Origin: Paenibacillaceae bacterium ZCTH02-B3
GTDB lineage: Bacteria; Bacillota; Bacilli; Paenibacillales; Paenibacillaceae
Direction of reading: 5' to 3'
Length of the DNA stretch: 48,446 bases
Assembly (NCBI GenBank): GCA_002159065.1
Contig: LZRV01000137.1
Location: 1-48,446, forward strand
The position numbers and the translations under genes were made by a program. The notes below the pieces were generated by a model. It was not told the origin of the DNA. It did no database searches and worked only from the letters and a program-made list of their open reading frames with translations. Of this stretch, positions 41,571-48,446 are shown one piece after another (positions within the stretch are counted from its first letter, which is position 1; every line of letters begins with the position of its first letter).

Positions 41571-43078
41571 CACGAGGACACCTCCGCCGATTCGGCTGTC
41601 CGGATTTCCGGTTTCCGATCCGGGATCGCCGCAAAGATCACCGAGATCGCCAGGGCGGCCGCCGCCGCGCCCCATCCGAATACGCCCACAAACCAGGCGT
41701 CATATCCTCCGTAGGTTTCGACCAGGTTGGCCCGGATGCTGTCAATGGCCATGTAACCCAGCACGAAAGGCGTGATGATGCCGAAGCAGGTTCTCCACCA
41801 TGCGCCGATCCGGATTCCCGAGACCGCGTTGATGTGATCCTGCAGCTCCCTGAGCCGCTTCGCGATCCAGGCCACGGCGATCACTTCCGCAAGGCCGATC
41901 AGCGTCACGCCGTAGCTGTTGACGAAATAATCGACCACATTCACCAGGTGGCGTCCGTCCCGGGTGGCGAACAGCAGCGACGCCAGCATGGTCAGCCCGC
42001 CGCCGAACAGCACGGCCATGCCCCGGGTGATGCGGAATTTCTCCTGCAGCCCCTGAACGATCGACTCCACCTGGCCGATCATGGAGGTCACTCCCGCCAG
42101 CACCAGCGACATGAAGAACAGAACCCCGAACAGTTCGTTCAGCGCCGGCAGCTGGTTGATGATTTGGGGGAATGCCACGAACGCCAGCCCCGTGCCGCCG
42201 GAAACCACGTCATGGACGCCGACGCCCTGCTGCACGGCCATAAACCCGAGGGCGGCGAACACGCCGATGCCCGCGAGCAGTTCAAATCCGGAATTGGCGA
42301 AGCCGACGATAAACGCGTTGCCCGCCACATCCTCTTTCCTGTCCAAATAGCTGCCGTAGCAGATCATGATCGCATGGGCGAGGGACAGGCTGAAGAAAAT
42401 CTGGGTATAGGCGGCCACCCACACCTTGCTGTCCCGGATCATGTCCCAGTTAGGCTTGAAAAAGGCGTTGAGCCCTTCCGCCGCGCCCTCCAGCGTCAAC
42501 GCCCGGACCACCAGGACGGCGAACAGCACGCACAGCATGGGCATCATGATTTTCGCCGCGCGCTCGATCCCTTTTTTCACTCCCCGATGCACGACGATCA
42601 AGACGCCCAGCCAGACGATCGCAAGCGGGATCACCACGCCCGGCACGAGTCCCCCGATCTGTCCGGGCGCGTCCGCCAATTGCAAATAGCCGTGGAAAAA
42701 TGCTTCCGGCTTGTCCCCCCACCCCAGATTCAGGGAAAACCACACATAGGACAATGCCCAAGCGATGACGGTGGAGTAGTACATGGTGATGAAAAAGGTG
42801 ACGATCACATGCCACCAGCCAAGGGGAACGAAACCGCGGCGCATCCGGCCAAAGGCGACGGGCGGGCTCGCCCGGTGCTTGTGGCCGATGGCGATCTCCA
42901 TGATGAGCAGCGGAATCCCGGCGGTCATGAGGGCAACGAGATAGGGAATGAACATCGCCCCGCCGCCGTTCTCGTACGCGACGGCGGGAAACCTCCAGAT
43001 ATTGCCGAGTCCGATGGCCGAACCCGCGGCCGCCATGATGAATCCGATGCGCGAACCGAACTGGGGACGGTTTTCCAT
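41570..43078 (-). CDS. Sodium-dependent neurotransmitter-symporter (NSS/SNF) family transporter
   Basis: Transporter of 502 aa with about 12 helices of the LeuT fold. ATG at 43078 has GGAGGAGG upstream. The hallmark of helix 1, GSAIGLGNIWRFPAVAYENG, carries the sodium and substrate site, and the LeuT-like pieces FITMYYSTVIAWALSYVWFS and FFSLSLAHAIMICYGSY follow. Bacterial members import amino acids with Na+. The MetS-like peptide downstream suggests methionine, alanine or a branched amino acid as substrate. Confidence 0.9.
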   Translation of the reverse strand: MENRPQFGSRIGFIMAAAGSAIGLGNIWRFPAVAYENGGGAMFIPYLVALMTAGIPLLIMEIAIGHKHRASPPVAFGRMRRGFVPLGWWHVIVTFFITMYYSTVIAWALSYVWFSLNLGWGDKPEAFFHGYLQLADAPGQIGGLVPGVVIPLAIVWLGVLIVVHRGVKKGIERAAKIMMPMLCVLFAVLVVRALTLEGAAEGLNAFFKPNWDMIRDSKVWVAAYTQIFFSLSLAHAIMICYGSYLDRKEDVAGNAFIVGFANSGFELLAGIGVFAALGFMAVQQGVGVHDVVSGGTGLAFVAFPQIINQLPALNELFGVLFFMSLVLAGVTSMIGQVESIVQGLQEKFRITRGMAVLFGGGLTMLASLLFATRDGRHLVNVVDYFVNSYGVTLIGLAEVIAVAWIAKRLRELQDHINAVSGIRIGAWWRTCFGIITPFVLGYMAIDSIRANLVETYGGYDAWFVGVFGWGAAAAALAISVIFAAIPDRKPEIRTAESAEVSS

Positions 43079-43185
43079 GCGAGCCTCCTCCGTTTTTTCT
43101 CCCCAAAAGAGAGAGGCGGGTTCGGCATCCATTTTATATGGCCAAGGTTAAAAAAAATTAAAAATCCGCTTAACTTTTCTTAAAT

Positions 43186-44106
43186 TTACAGATATTTTGA
43201 AAAAGTCTCCCTAAAGAGCACCAGCTTTTTGATTCCCCAATCAATCAATTCTTCATCGTCGGTCAGATCCGTATAAGCAGCAATCCGGCAATATCTCCGG
43301 TCGTCCTGCCTTTCCCAGGACAGGTCGCCGAGAACCTGGGACACCTCGTTTTTGTATCGCATCAATTCGTCGAATTTGGCCTTGTTCGCCTCTTTGTCGT
43401 TCAAATCGATGTACAGTTCACACGAAAATCGGTTTCCGTCCGGAAACTTGACCACATATGAATATCCGGTCTTTCCCGCACCGAAGGTGTACCAGTTGTC
43501 GTACCCAACCCGCTTGGCGTTGGTGAAATGCGGATGCCGCTTTTTAAGTTCGGCCAGGAACTTAGTGAAAAATTCATGATAATAAAGCATTTTTGATGAC
43601 TTCGGGGCGGTTCCCCCAGTTGAAATCGCCTTTTGCACCTTTCCCCATTCGTTTGGCGAGGCCTTGACTTTGAACAGCGGCGCCGGATTGGAGTCGTCGA
43701 CGGTGACGGCCTGAATCTCCACGGCGAAGAAATGCGTGTCCTCACCCGACACCTGGTTCAGCCAGTCGATGGCTTTGCGGTGTTCTTCCCGCACTTCTTT
43801 TGCAATCCAGATGATGAATTTGGCGTCGGCGCCGGACGCATAAGTGATAAGCTGCCCCAGGTGTGCGTGGTCCGTCGGCTCCAGCTGGTTTTCGATCACG
43901 ACAGGGCGCCCGGTGTTCACCTCGCGGGCGTAGATGTCCAGGGAAAACGGCCCGATTTCGTGTTCGGTCGTGACAAGTTCCATGTCAATGCCAAGTTCGG
44001 CGCCCAGAAGATCCAGATTCTTCGCCAGCCACGGCGTAAAGTCCTTCGCCTCGCTGTTCCAAATCGTCCGAAGATCGGAGACATAGTTCAATTTCCCAAT
44101 TCTCAT
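43186..44106 (-). CDS. DUF4268 protein with N-terminal PD-(D/E)XK nuclease-like domain
   Basis: Protein of 306 aa. Residues about 30-125 look like a PD-(D/E)XK endonuclease of the NucS/DUF91 type, with the acidic residue in FSLDIYARE, the ExQ-type catalytic pair in VVIENQLEPTDHAHLGQLI and TYASG. Residues about 160-300 match the DUF4268 style (YYHEFFTKFLAELKKRHPHF, GYSYVVKFPDGNRFSCELYI). ATG at 44106 follows GGAGG. Such proteins occur alone or near restriction systems; no methylase is here. Role in DNA defence is inference. Confidence 0.75.
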   Translation of the reverse strand: MRIGKLNYVSDLRTIWNSEAKDFTPWLAKNLDLLGAELGIDMELVTTEHEIGPFSLDIYAREVNTGRPVVIENQLEPTDHAHLGQLITYASGADAKFIIWIAKEVREEHRKAIDWLNQVSGEDTHFFAVEIQAVTVDDSNPAPLFKVKASPNEWGKVQKAISTGGTAPKSSKMLYYHEFFTKFLAELKKRHPHFTNAKRVGYDNWYTFGAGKTGYSYVVKFPDGNRFSCELYIDLNDKEANKAKFDELMRYKNEVSQVLGDLSWERQDDRRYCRIAAYTDLTDDEELIDWGIKKLVLFRETFSKYL

Positions 44107-44131
44107 GCCGCTTCCTCCGCTTCCATTTATC

Positions 44132-44375
44132 TTATCTTCCTGCGCTCCGGTCAGAACCACCCTGGATTTGATCCAGCTTCTCTTTCAAATCCAGTATTAG
44201 CGTGATATTCTCGTGAAACCGCAGCGTCAACATCCGGTCCATCACCCGCTCGAACTCTTTGCGAAGGTTCTTGTATTGTTCCGGGTGCTTGACAATCAAT
44301 CGATGGCCGCCGATGTCGAAATGGGCGATGTTTCGCGGGAGCTCGTAATGGTCCAGTAGAGCCCGTAATCGTCCA
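44132..44375 (-). pseudogene. C-terminal remnant of an unknown protein
   Basis: The minus frame from about 44375 to the TAA at 44134-44132 reads LLDHYELPRNIAHFDIGGHR, then LIVKHPEQYKNLRKEF and MLTLRFHENITLILDLKEKL. It is coherent, charged and helical at the end, so it seems real coding sequence. An in-frame TAA lies just upstream and no start is visible; an internal ATG (in RVMDRML) would give only 36 residues. I do not recognise the family. It ends 26 bp before the nuclease-like gene and may once have been its operon partner. Confidence 0.4.
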
Positions 44376-44640
44376 CGTTATCGTGGACATCAATGAATGA
44401 AACTTATTCAAACTTGTCCCCTCACCCAGTAAATCTGGTAGAAAATCCATTCGAATCTCATTATACAATTCTTTGCTGACGGATGGTTGTCAACAAACTC
44501 GCATTCCGCCTCAGTTCCGCGGGAATATTCCTTTCATTTCCTTGTAAATTTGACTGGCCATATTGAATAATTATTCCGGAATTACGTAAGGACGCGCCTC
44601 GCGTCCGGGAATTCAGCCACAAAAAAGGATGTCTTGCACC

Positions 44641-46182
44641 ATGGAGCTTTCGTTTGCCCTTCTCCTGCTCGCGACCCACGGATTGCCGATCCTGTTTTTC
44701 GCCTACATGTCCACGGAAGTCCTGGTCAGGAACCAAAGAAGCGTCGAACACATCCTGCTCAGCGTGATCAGCTTCCTTTATCTGCTGCTGTTTGCCGCCG
44801 AATACGTCCGCGCGCAGGTTCCCATCGAGTACAGCCCGCTCCTGTCCTCCGTCTGGTTCAGCAGCGCTGGCATCCTGATTCCCGGCACGTGTTTTCATTT
44901 CATCATCAAATTCACCCGGCTGGACCGAAATTTGCCGAAATACATGAAATACATCTACCCGTATGTCTTCTACCTTGCCGTCCCCTTCGTCATCGCCAAT
45001 ATCGTTTCAGGCGCCCAGCTGATTTCCGCCCAGGAGTTCACGGAAGCGGGCCATTGGAAGGTGCCTGTCTACAATACGGGTTACTACATGGCCATGACGG
45101 GAAGCATCCTCACGGACGCCCTGTACCTCATCCCGCTCATGATCGCCAAAAAGAAATCGGATTTCCAGGAACAAAGGTCGATCTACAACCAGCTGGCGTT
45201 CGGGATTGTCGCCGCCATCATCTGGCACTGCATCTTCGGCTACATCAACTTCGGCGGCGCGCTGCCTCCGTATCCCTACCTGTACAGCGGGGTCATCTGG
45301 TGCTACTTCCTGCGGATGACAATGAAAAAGCACGATTTTCTCAGCCTGTACGACAGACGCTATGAAAAGCTGTACAACATGAACCCTCACGCCATTGTGC
45401 TCGCGGACCCGCACCTGACCGTCAAACACGCCAATCCCGCGGCCGTCCGAATGCTGGGGTCGTTCCCGTTTTCCGCCGACCGGCTGGAAACCTGGCTGGA
45501 TCCGGAACTGACCAAAGAGATCCGGGACAGGAAAAAAATCAGCGGACGGGAATTCGAACTTCGTTTTGGGGACGGAAAGCGCCTGGTGCTGCTCGTCAAC
45601 GCCGACTATGTGCTGGTCGACAACGAAACCCACACCCTGCTGATCCTTCAGGACATCACCGTCCAAAAAATGCAGCAGGAAGAAATCGCTTTCCTGGCCT
45701 ATCACGATCCGCTTACGCGCCTGCCGAACCGCCGGTATTTCCACGAGCAGCTGGATGCGGCGCTGGAGCAGGCCAGGCGGAATGACGAAACATTGGCTTT
45801 GCTGCTGATCGACTTTGACAACTTCAAGCTGCTCAATGACACCTGCGGGCATTTGGCGGGGGATGAGGCGTTGCGGCAGGCCGCCCAGATCCTGCGGGAT
45901 TGCCAGGGCAAGTCCGGAGTGGCCGCGCGGATGGGCGGCGACGAATTCGTCATGTATATTGCGGGCTCCCCTTCCGTGCAAAACATTGAACGCTTGGTCG
46001 GGGACATCAAGCGCCGGTTTGGCGAATATGTCTCCGGCAAATTCGGGCTGACTTCCGTCGGGCTGAGCATCGGCTACAGCTTCTATCCCGCCGACGGCGC
46101 CGAGGTCCAGGCCCTGATCAACGCCGCGGACAACGCCATGTACCTCGTGAAGCATGGCCGATCGCGGGATCCCGGGCTGTAA
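44641..46182 (+). CDS. Diguanylate cyclase with 7TM-type sensor and PAS domain
   Basis: Protein of 513 aa. Residues 1-225 have seven hydrophobic helices of the histidine-kinase N-terminal 7TM type, about 235-335 a PAS domain (YNMNPHAIVLADPHLTVKHA, TLLILQDITVQK) and 345-513 a GGDEF domain with LAYHDPLTRLPNRRYF and an intact ARMGGDEF (432-436). It should make cyclic di-GMP at the membrane. The RxxD inhibitory site usually just before GGDEF is absent (KSGVAAR), so product feedback is not expected. ATG at 44641 is preferred over 44629, which abuts the AAAAAAGG site. Confidence 0.88.
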   Translation: MELSFALLLLATHGLPILFFAYMSTEVLVRNQRSVEHILLSVISFLYLLLFAAEYVRAQVPIEYSPLLSSVWFSSAGILIPGTCFHFIIKFTRLDRNLPKYMKYIYPYVFYLAVPFVIANIVSGAQLISAQEFTEAGHWKVPVYNTGYYMAMTGSILTDALYLIPLMIAKKKSDFQEQRSIYNQLAFGIVAAIIWHCIFGYINFGGALPPYPYLYSGVIWCYFLRMTMKKHDFLSLYDRRYEKLYNMNPHAIVLADPHLTVKHANPAAVRMLGSFPFSADRLETWLDPELTKEIRDRKKISGREFELRFGDGKRLVLLVNADYVLVDNETHTLLILQDITVQKMQQEEIAFLAYHDPLTRLPNRRYFHEQLDAALEQARRNDETLALLLIDFDNFKLLNDTCGHLAGDEALRQAAQILRDCQGKSGVAARMGGDEFVMYIAGSPSVQNIERLVGDIKRRFGEYVSGKFGLTSVGLSIGYSFYPADGAEVQALINAADNAMYLVKHGRSRDPGL

Positions 46183-46188
46183 CGCAAA

Positions 46189-46216
46189 CTCCCGCTGCGG
46201 CTTTCCGCAGCGGGAG
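46189..46216 (+). terminator. Hairpin after the diguanylate cyclase
   Basis: A 12-bp perfect stem, CTCCCGCTGCGG (46189-46200) with CCGCAGCGGGAG (46205-46216), loop CTTT. No T run follows, so termination may be weak or need a factor. Confidence 0.5.
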
Positions 46217-46286
46217 CTGCACATGAAGGCGGCGCCTTTGCCGCCCTTGGCACGGTGACCGCGGTTGCGCCGAACGGGGCGGCCAG

Positions 46287-47279
46287 TCACAGCACCCAGG
46301 TTACGACCGCGTATTGCAGCGGCACGATGGCGATGATGAACAAAATGGTATTGAACAGCCAGGAGGCGTCGGTCAAATCCGTGTCCAATTGATACAGCCT
46401 GGGAGGCACGAGGGACCCGAACGCCGGCGGCGTGGACGCCAGGATGACCAGAACTTTCATCACGTAGCCGTCGTTCATGTTCCCCAGGCCCAGGAGAAAA
46501 CCGAGCAGCACCACGGCGGCGGGCACGAGGGCGAACTTGATGACGGCGATGGCCAGGCTCGGCTTCAGATACCGCTTCATCGACGTGACCCGTGTATTGT
46601 ACCCGATGGAGAGCATCATCAGGAACGCGGAGATCGACACCAGCCATCCGACGGAAGCGGCGGCGAAATCCGGGCGCTCCAGCGGGGAAAGGTTCAGCGC
46701 GATCCCGAAAAGGATGGCAAAGAAAAACACCAGAATGTAGGGATCCTTGAGCAGCCTCAGGATCTTCTCCGAACGCTTCTCCGCCCGTTCGCCGGTCGGC
46801 TCGACGCCGTACGATTTGGCCACCGGATAAGCGAACAGATAATACACGATTTCCTCGAACATCCTGAACAGGCCGAGAATCGCCAGGCTCTCTTCGCCAA
46901 GGAAGGCGAAGCAGATGATCGAGCCGAGCGACGCCACGTTGAAGAAGGCGCCCTGCGTGAACATGGAACCGGTCTGTCGGCGGTCAAGCCCCAGCAACCG
47001 GGAGGCGCCGACGGCCAGGAACCCTCCCGCCACAATGGCAAAGGCGCCGAGGAGCGGCAGCACGAACAGCCTGACGTTGGTCAGGTCCACGTTCCAGAAG
47101 ATCGCAAGAAAAATCAGCGGATAAAGGATGAGGACCGTCAGCCGCAGAATCCTGCCCAGGATGCGCTCGGCCCGTTCGGACCCGCGGCCCGCCGCCAGCC
47201 GGTGCAGGACGACCCTGATCGTGGCGCCTATCATAAAGCCCGCGACAATGATGCCGAGAGGCAGCAGCAATTGGGTCAA
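46287..47279 (-). CDS. AEC-family (auxin efflux carrier) transporter
   Basis: Transporter of 330 aa with about ten helices in two inverted five-helix bundles. Family marks are PLIFLAIFWNVDLTN, the discontinuous helix near QGAFFNVASLGSIICFAFLG, and the C-terminal MKVLVILASTPPAFGSLVPP. Bacterial members move malate, malonate or similar anions; the substrate is not predictable. Start is TTG at 47279 with AAAGAGGTCG about nine bases upstream. The GntR gene follows in the opposite genomic order upstream and may control it. Confidence 0.83.
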   Translation of the reverse strand: MTQLLLPLGIIVAGFMIGATIRVVLHRLAAGRGSERAERILGRILRLTVLILYPLIFLAIFWNVDLTNVRLFVLPLLGAFAIVAGGFLAVGASRLLGLDRRQTGSMFTQGAFFNVASLGSIICFAFLGEESLAILGLFRMFEEIVYYLFAYPVAKSYGVEPTGERAEKRSEKILRLLKDPYILVFFFAILFGIALNLSPLERPDFAAASVGWLVSISAFLMMLSIGYNTRVTSMKRYLKPSLAIAVIKFALVPAAVVLLGFLLGLGNMNDGYVMKVLVILASTPPAFGSLVPPRLYQLDTDLTDASWLFNTILFIIAIVPLQYAVVTWVL

Positions 47280-47382
47280 GGGATACGACCTCTTTCCGCG
47301 TCGATTCGTATTCCGGATGATTCAGGCTGAGCATTAAACGGCGAAAAAACAATGGAGCCCATCCCCTGGCGCTCCAAAGAAA

Positions 47383-47408
47383 GAACCGGGACGCGAAGGA
47401 CCCGGTTC
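47383..47408 (-). terminator. Terminator after the GntR gene
   Basis: Stem GAACCGGG (47383-47390) with CCCGGTTC (47401-47408), followed in the minus direction by TTTCTTTGG. It lies 38 bp beyond the GntR stop and before the AEC gene. Confidence 0.6.
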
Positions 47409-47445
47409 ACGGCAGAGGTTGTACCCGTCAAGACGCAAAGCGCGA

Positions 47446-48162
47446 TCAACCCGCCGTCCCGAGATTGCGGTTTCGGCAGACCTTGATCCAGCCTTCCATG
47501 ATTCCGTCATGGTGACGGTTGATGGCCTCGAGGACCTTCTCTTTGTCCCGCGTTTTGTATGCTTCGTAAATGTCCTTGTGTTCCCTCATGGCCCTGGCTT
47601 TCTGCCCGTCGAGCTGTGTAAGCAGGTGTTGGAGCTGGTCGAACAGCACTTCCAGCGACTTCAGGATGCTCATGATGACGGGGTTGCGGGTGATTTCCGA
47701 GATTTTGAAATGGAATTTCCTGTCGTAGTAGATGAACAGCTTGTCGTCATTGAAATGTTTTTCCATGAAATGAAGCCATTCGCCCAGCTCTCGCAAATCT
47801 TCTTCCGAAGCTCTCTCCACCCCGGTGTCCGCGCAGTACACTTCGATCATCCTGCGGACTTCGCAGATGTAGCTCATCGGCCCGAGTTCTTTCTGCGAAG
47901 AAAAGTTGCAGACATAAGTCCCGTCCCCGTGCTTCAGCGTCACGATGCCCAGCGTCTGCAGCTCCTTCAGGGCTTCCCTCACGGAGGAGCGTCCGACCCC
48001 GAACATCTGCGCCAGCTCGTCGCTCGACGGAAGTTTCGACCCTGACGGGAATCTCCCGGCGTTGATATAATTCATGATCTGTTGCATGACTTCCTGGGCC
48101 AGGGAACCCTTCTCGATCCGCACCAATTGAAGTTCACATCCCGCTCGACGATAGAAAAACAC
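47446..48162 (-). CDS. GntR/FadR-family transcriptional regulator
   Basis: Regulator of up to 238 aa. The winged helix covers about residues 15-85 (SLAQEVMQQIMNYINAGRF, KLPSSDELAQMFGVGRSSVR, EALKELQTLGIVTLKHGDG). The C-terminal FCD-type helical domain has DRKFHFKISEITRNPVIMSI with the metal-binding D and H and a final RHHDGIMEGWIK. The GTG at 48162 abuts AGAGG, so the true start may be TTG or GTG about 13 codons later (LQLVRIEKGS). Likely target: the AEC transporter gene or itself. A mobile element starts just upstream. Confidence 0.85.
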   Translation of the reverse strand: MFFYRRAGCELQLVRIEKGSLAQEVMQQIMNYINAGRFPSGSKLPSSDELAQMFGVGRSSVREALKELQTLGIVTLKHGDGTYVCNFSSQKELGPMSYICEVRRMIEVYCADTGVERASEEDLRELGEWLHFMEKHFNDDKLFIYYDRKFHFKISEITRNPVIMSILKSLEVLFDQLQHLLTQLDGQKARAMREHKDIYEAYKTRDKEKVLEAINRHHDGIMEGWIKVCRNRNLGTAG

Positions 48163-48261
48163 CTCTCATGTTTGAAAGGCTCTCACCCCAAACAGAAAGG
48201 CACATATCGTTATGATACAATACAATCCCCGGTCTGAAAAGATAGCGCAGTCACTCAGCTA

Positions 48262-48310
48262 AAATGTTACCGAACAGGTTTCGGATCACTCAAATCGAAA
48301 TGTTACCGAA
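48262..48310 (+). repeat. Direct repeats at the end of a mobile element
   Basis: AAATGTTACCGAA occurs at 48262-48274 and 48298-48310, 36 bp apart, right before a transposase-like reading frame. Such repeats are typical transposase-binding sites at the left end of an insertion sequence. Confidence 0.55.
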
Positions 48311-48320
48311 GGGATGTGTC

Positions 48321-48446
48321 TTGAAATTGAGCCTGAAAACACGCCGTGAAGTGTTCCGAAACCTGGCGGAAGAATACAAACGGGCAAAATCCCGAGCCGA
48401 AAAGTCGCGGCTGCTCGATCACGCCGTGAGCCTGCCGGGGTGCCAA
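48321..48446 (+). CDS. Integrase/transposase N-terminus, partial
   Basis: Frame from TTG at 48321 (AAGGGATG upstream), open to the right edge, 42 codons: LKLSLKTRREVFRNLAEEYK, then AKSRAEKSRLLDHAVSLPGC. It matches the start of DDE integrase-type transposases, which begin with KTRREV...LAERYRxASRxEKxRILDEFV. The catalytic core lies outside the window. Confidence 0.6.
   Translation, partial: MKLSLKTRREVFRNLAEEYKRAKSRAEKSRLLDHAVSLPGCQ

Noticed and set aside
41834..43183. A 449-codon open frame on the plus strand
   Set aside because: Antisense of the NSS transporter, His- and Asp-rich without motif.
1..48446. CRISPR arrays, tRNA or rRNA genes
   Set aside because: No regularly spaced repeats and no cloverleaf or ribosomal RNA stretches were recognised by eye; a covariance search would be decisive.

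Overview
The window reads as the chromosome of a GC-rich, Gram-positive Bacillales bacterium, most likely of the Paenibacillaceae. Purine-rich ribosome binding sites close to the starts, frequent GTG/TTG starts, sigma-A promoters of TTGACA-N17-TATAAT type, BceRS-AB and HssRS-type modules, DeoR-controlled sugar operons, a cre-like site and a lipoprotein sugar-binding protein all fit. The genus call is inference from protein style only.

Layout. (1) 1-10,100: a stress and metal region. An HssRS-like two-component system is divergent from a DrrAB-type ABC exporter and a membrane-fused multicopper oxidase. A second, inverted multicopper oxidase sits in an operon with an MBL-fold hydrolase. A frameshifted M50-type membrane protease, the tail of a lost FAD monooxygenase and a DoxX/VOC pair complete it. 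Both divergent HssR-side promoters carry the same direct-repeat operator at the same spacing. (2) 10,284-11,354: a DUF1835 protein. (3) 11,497-24,252: a 12-gene minus-strand operon for uptake and breakdown of a polyol or sugar. It holds a lipoprotein binding protein, two permeases, a DUF2160-like small membrane protein, two unequal ATPases (a GlpSTPQV-like layout), an FGGY kinase, a RhaEW-like aldolase/dehydrogenase fusion, DhaL, RpiB, DhaK and a HAD phosphatase. (4) 24,428-28,863: two paralogous DeoR regulators enclosing a second module of DhaL, GlpX-type fructose bisphosphatase and fructose-6-phosphate aldolase, two of which are damaged. (5) 28,890-30,680: insertion-sequence debris around an IS256-family element with a broken transposase. 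(6) 31,032-37,209: an AraC regulator plus VOC protein, then a BceRS-AB peptide-resistance module whose ATPase gene is frameshifted. (7) 37,420-48,446: a secreted stalk-domain protein, pterin dehydratase, MBL hydrolase, a decayed AT-rich NYN-domain gene, an NSS amino-acid transporter with its tiny MetS-like subunit, a nuclease-like DUF4268 protein, a diguanylate cyclase, an AEC transporter, a GntR regulator and the start of another mobile element.

How the genes work together. The large operon probably imports a small polyol or sugar, phosphorylates it, cleaves it to dihydroxyacetone phosphate plus an aldehyde and oxidises or reduces the aldehyde in the same polypeptide. DhaK/DhaL and RpiB would handle a ketose such as dihydroxyacetone or a tetrulose. 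The GlpX/aldolase/DhaL2 module can link fructose bisphosphate to dihydroxyacetone. The substrate cannot be read from sequence.

A recurring oddity is frameshifts at simple repeats: an 8-bp duplication, a 4-bp contraction, and single-base losses in A or C runs. They affect otherwise well-preserved genes and are either slippage mutations or sequencing errors. No tRNA, rRNA or CRISPR array was recognised.
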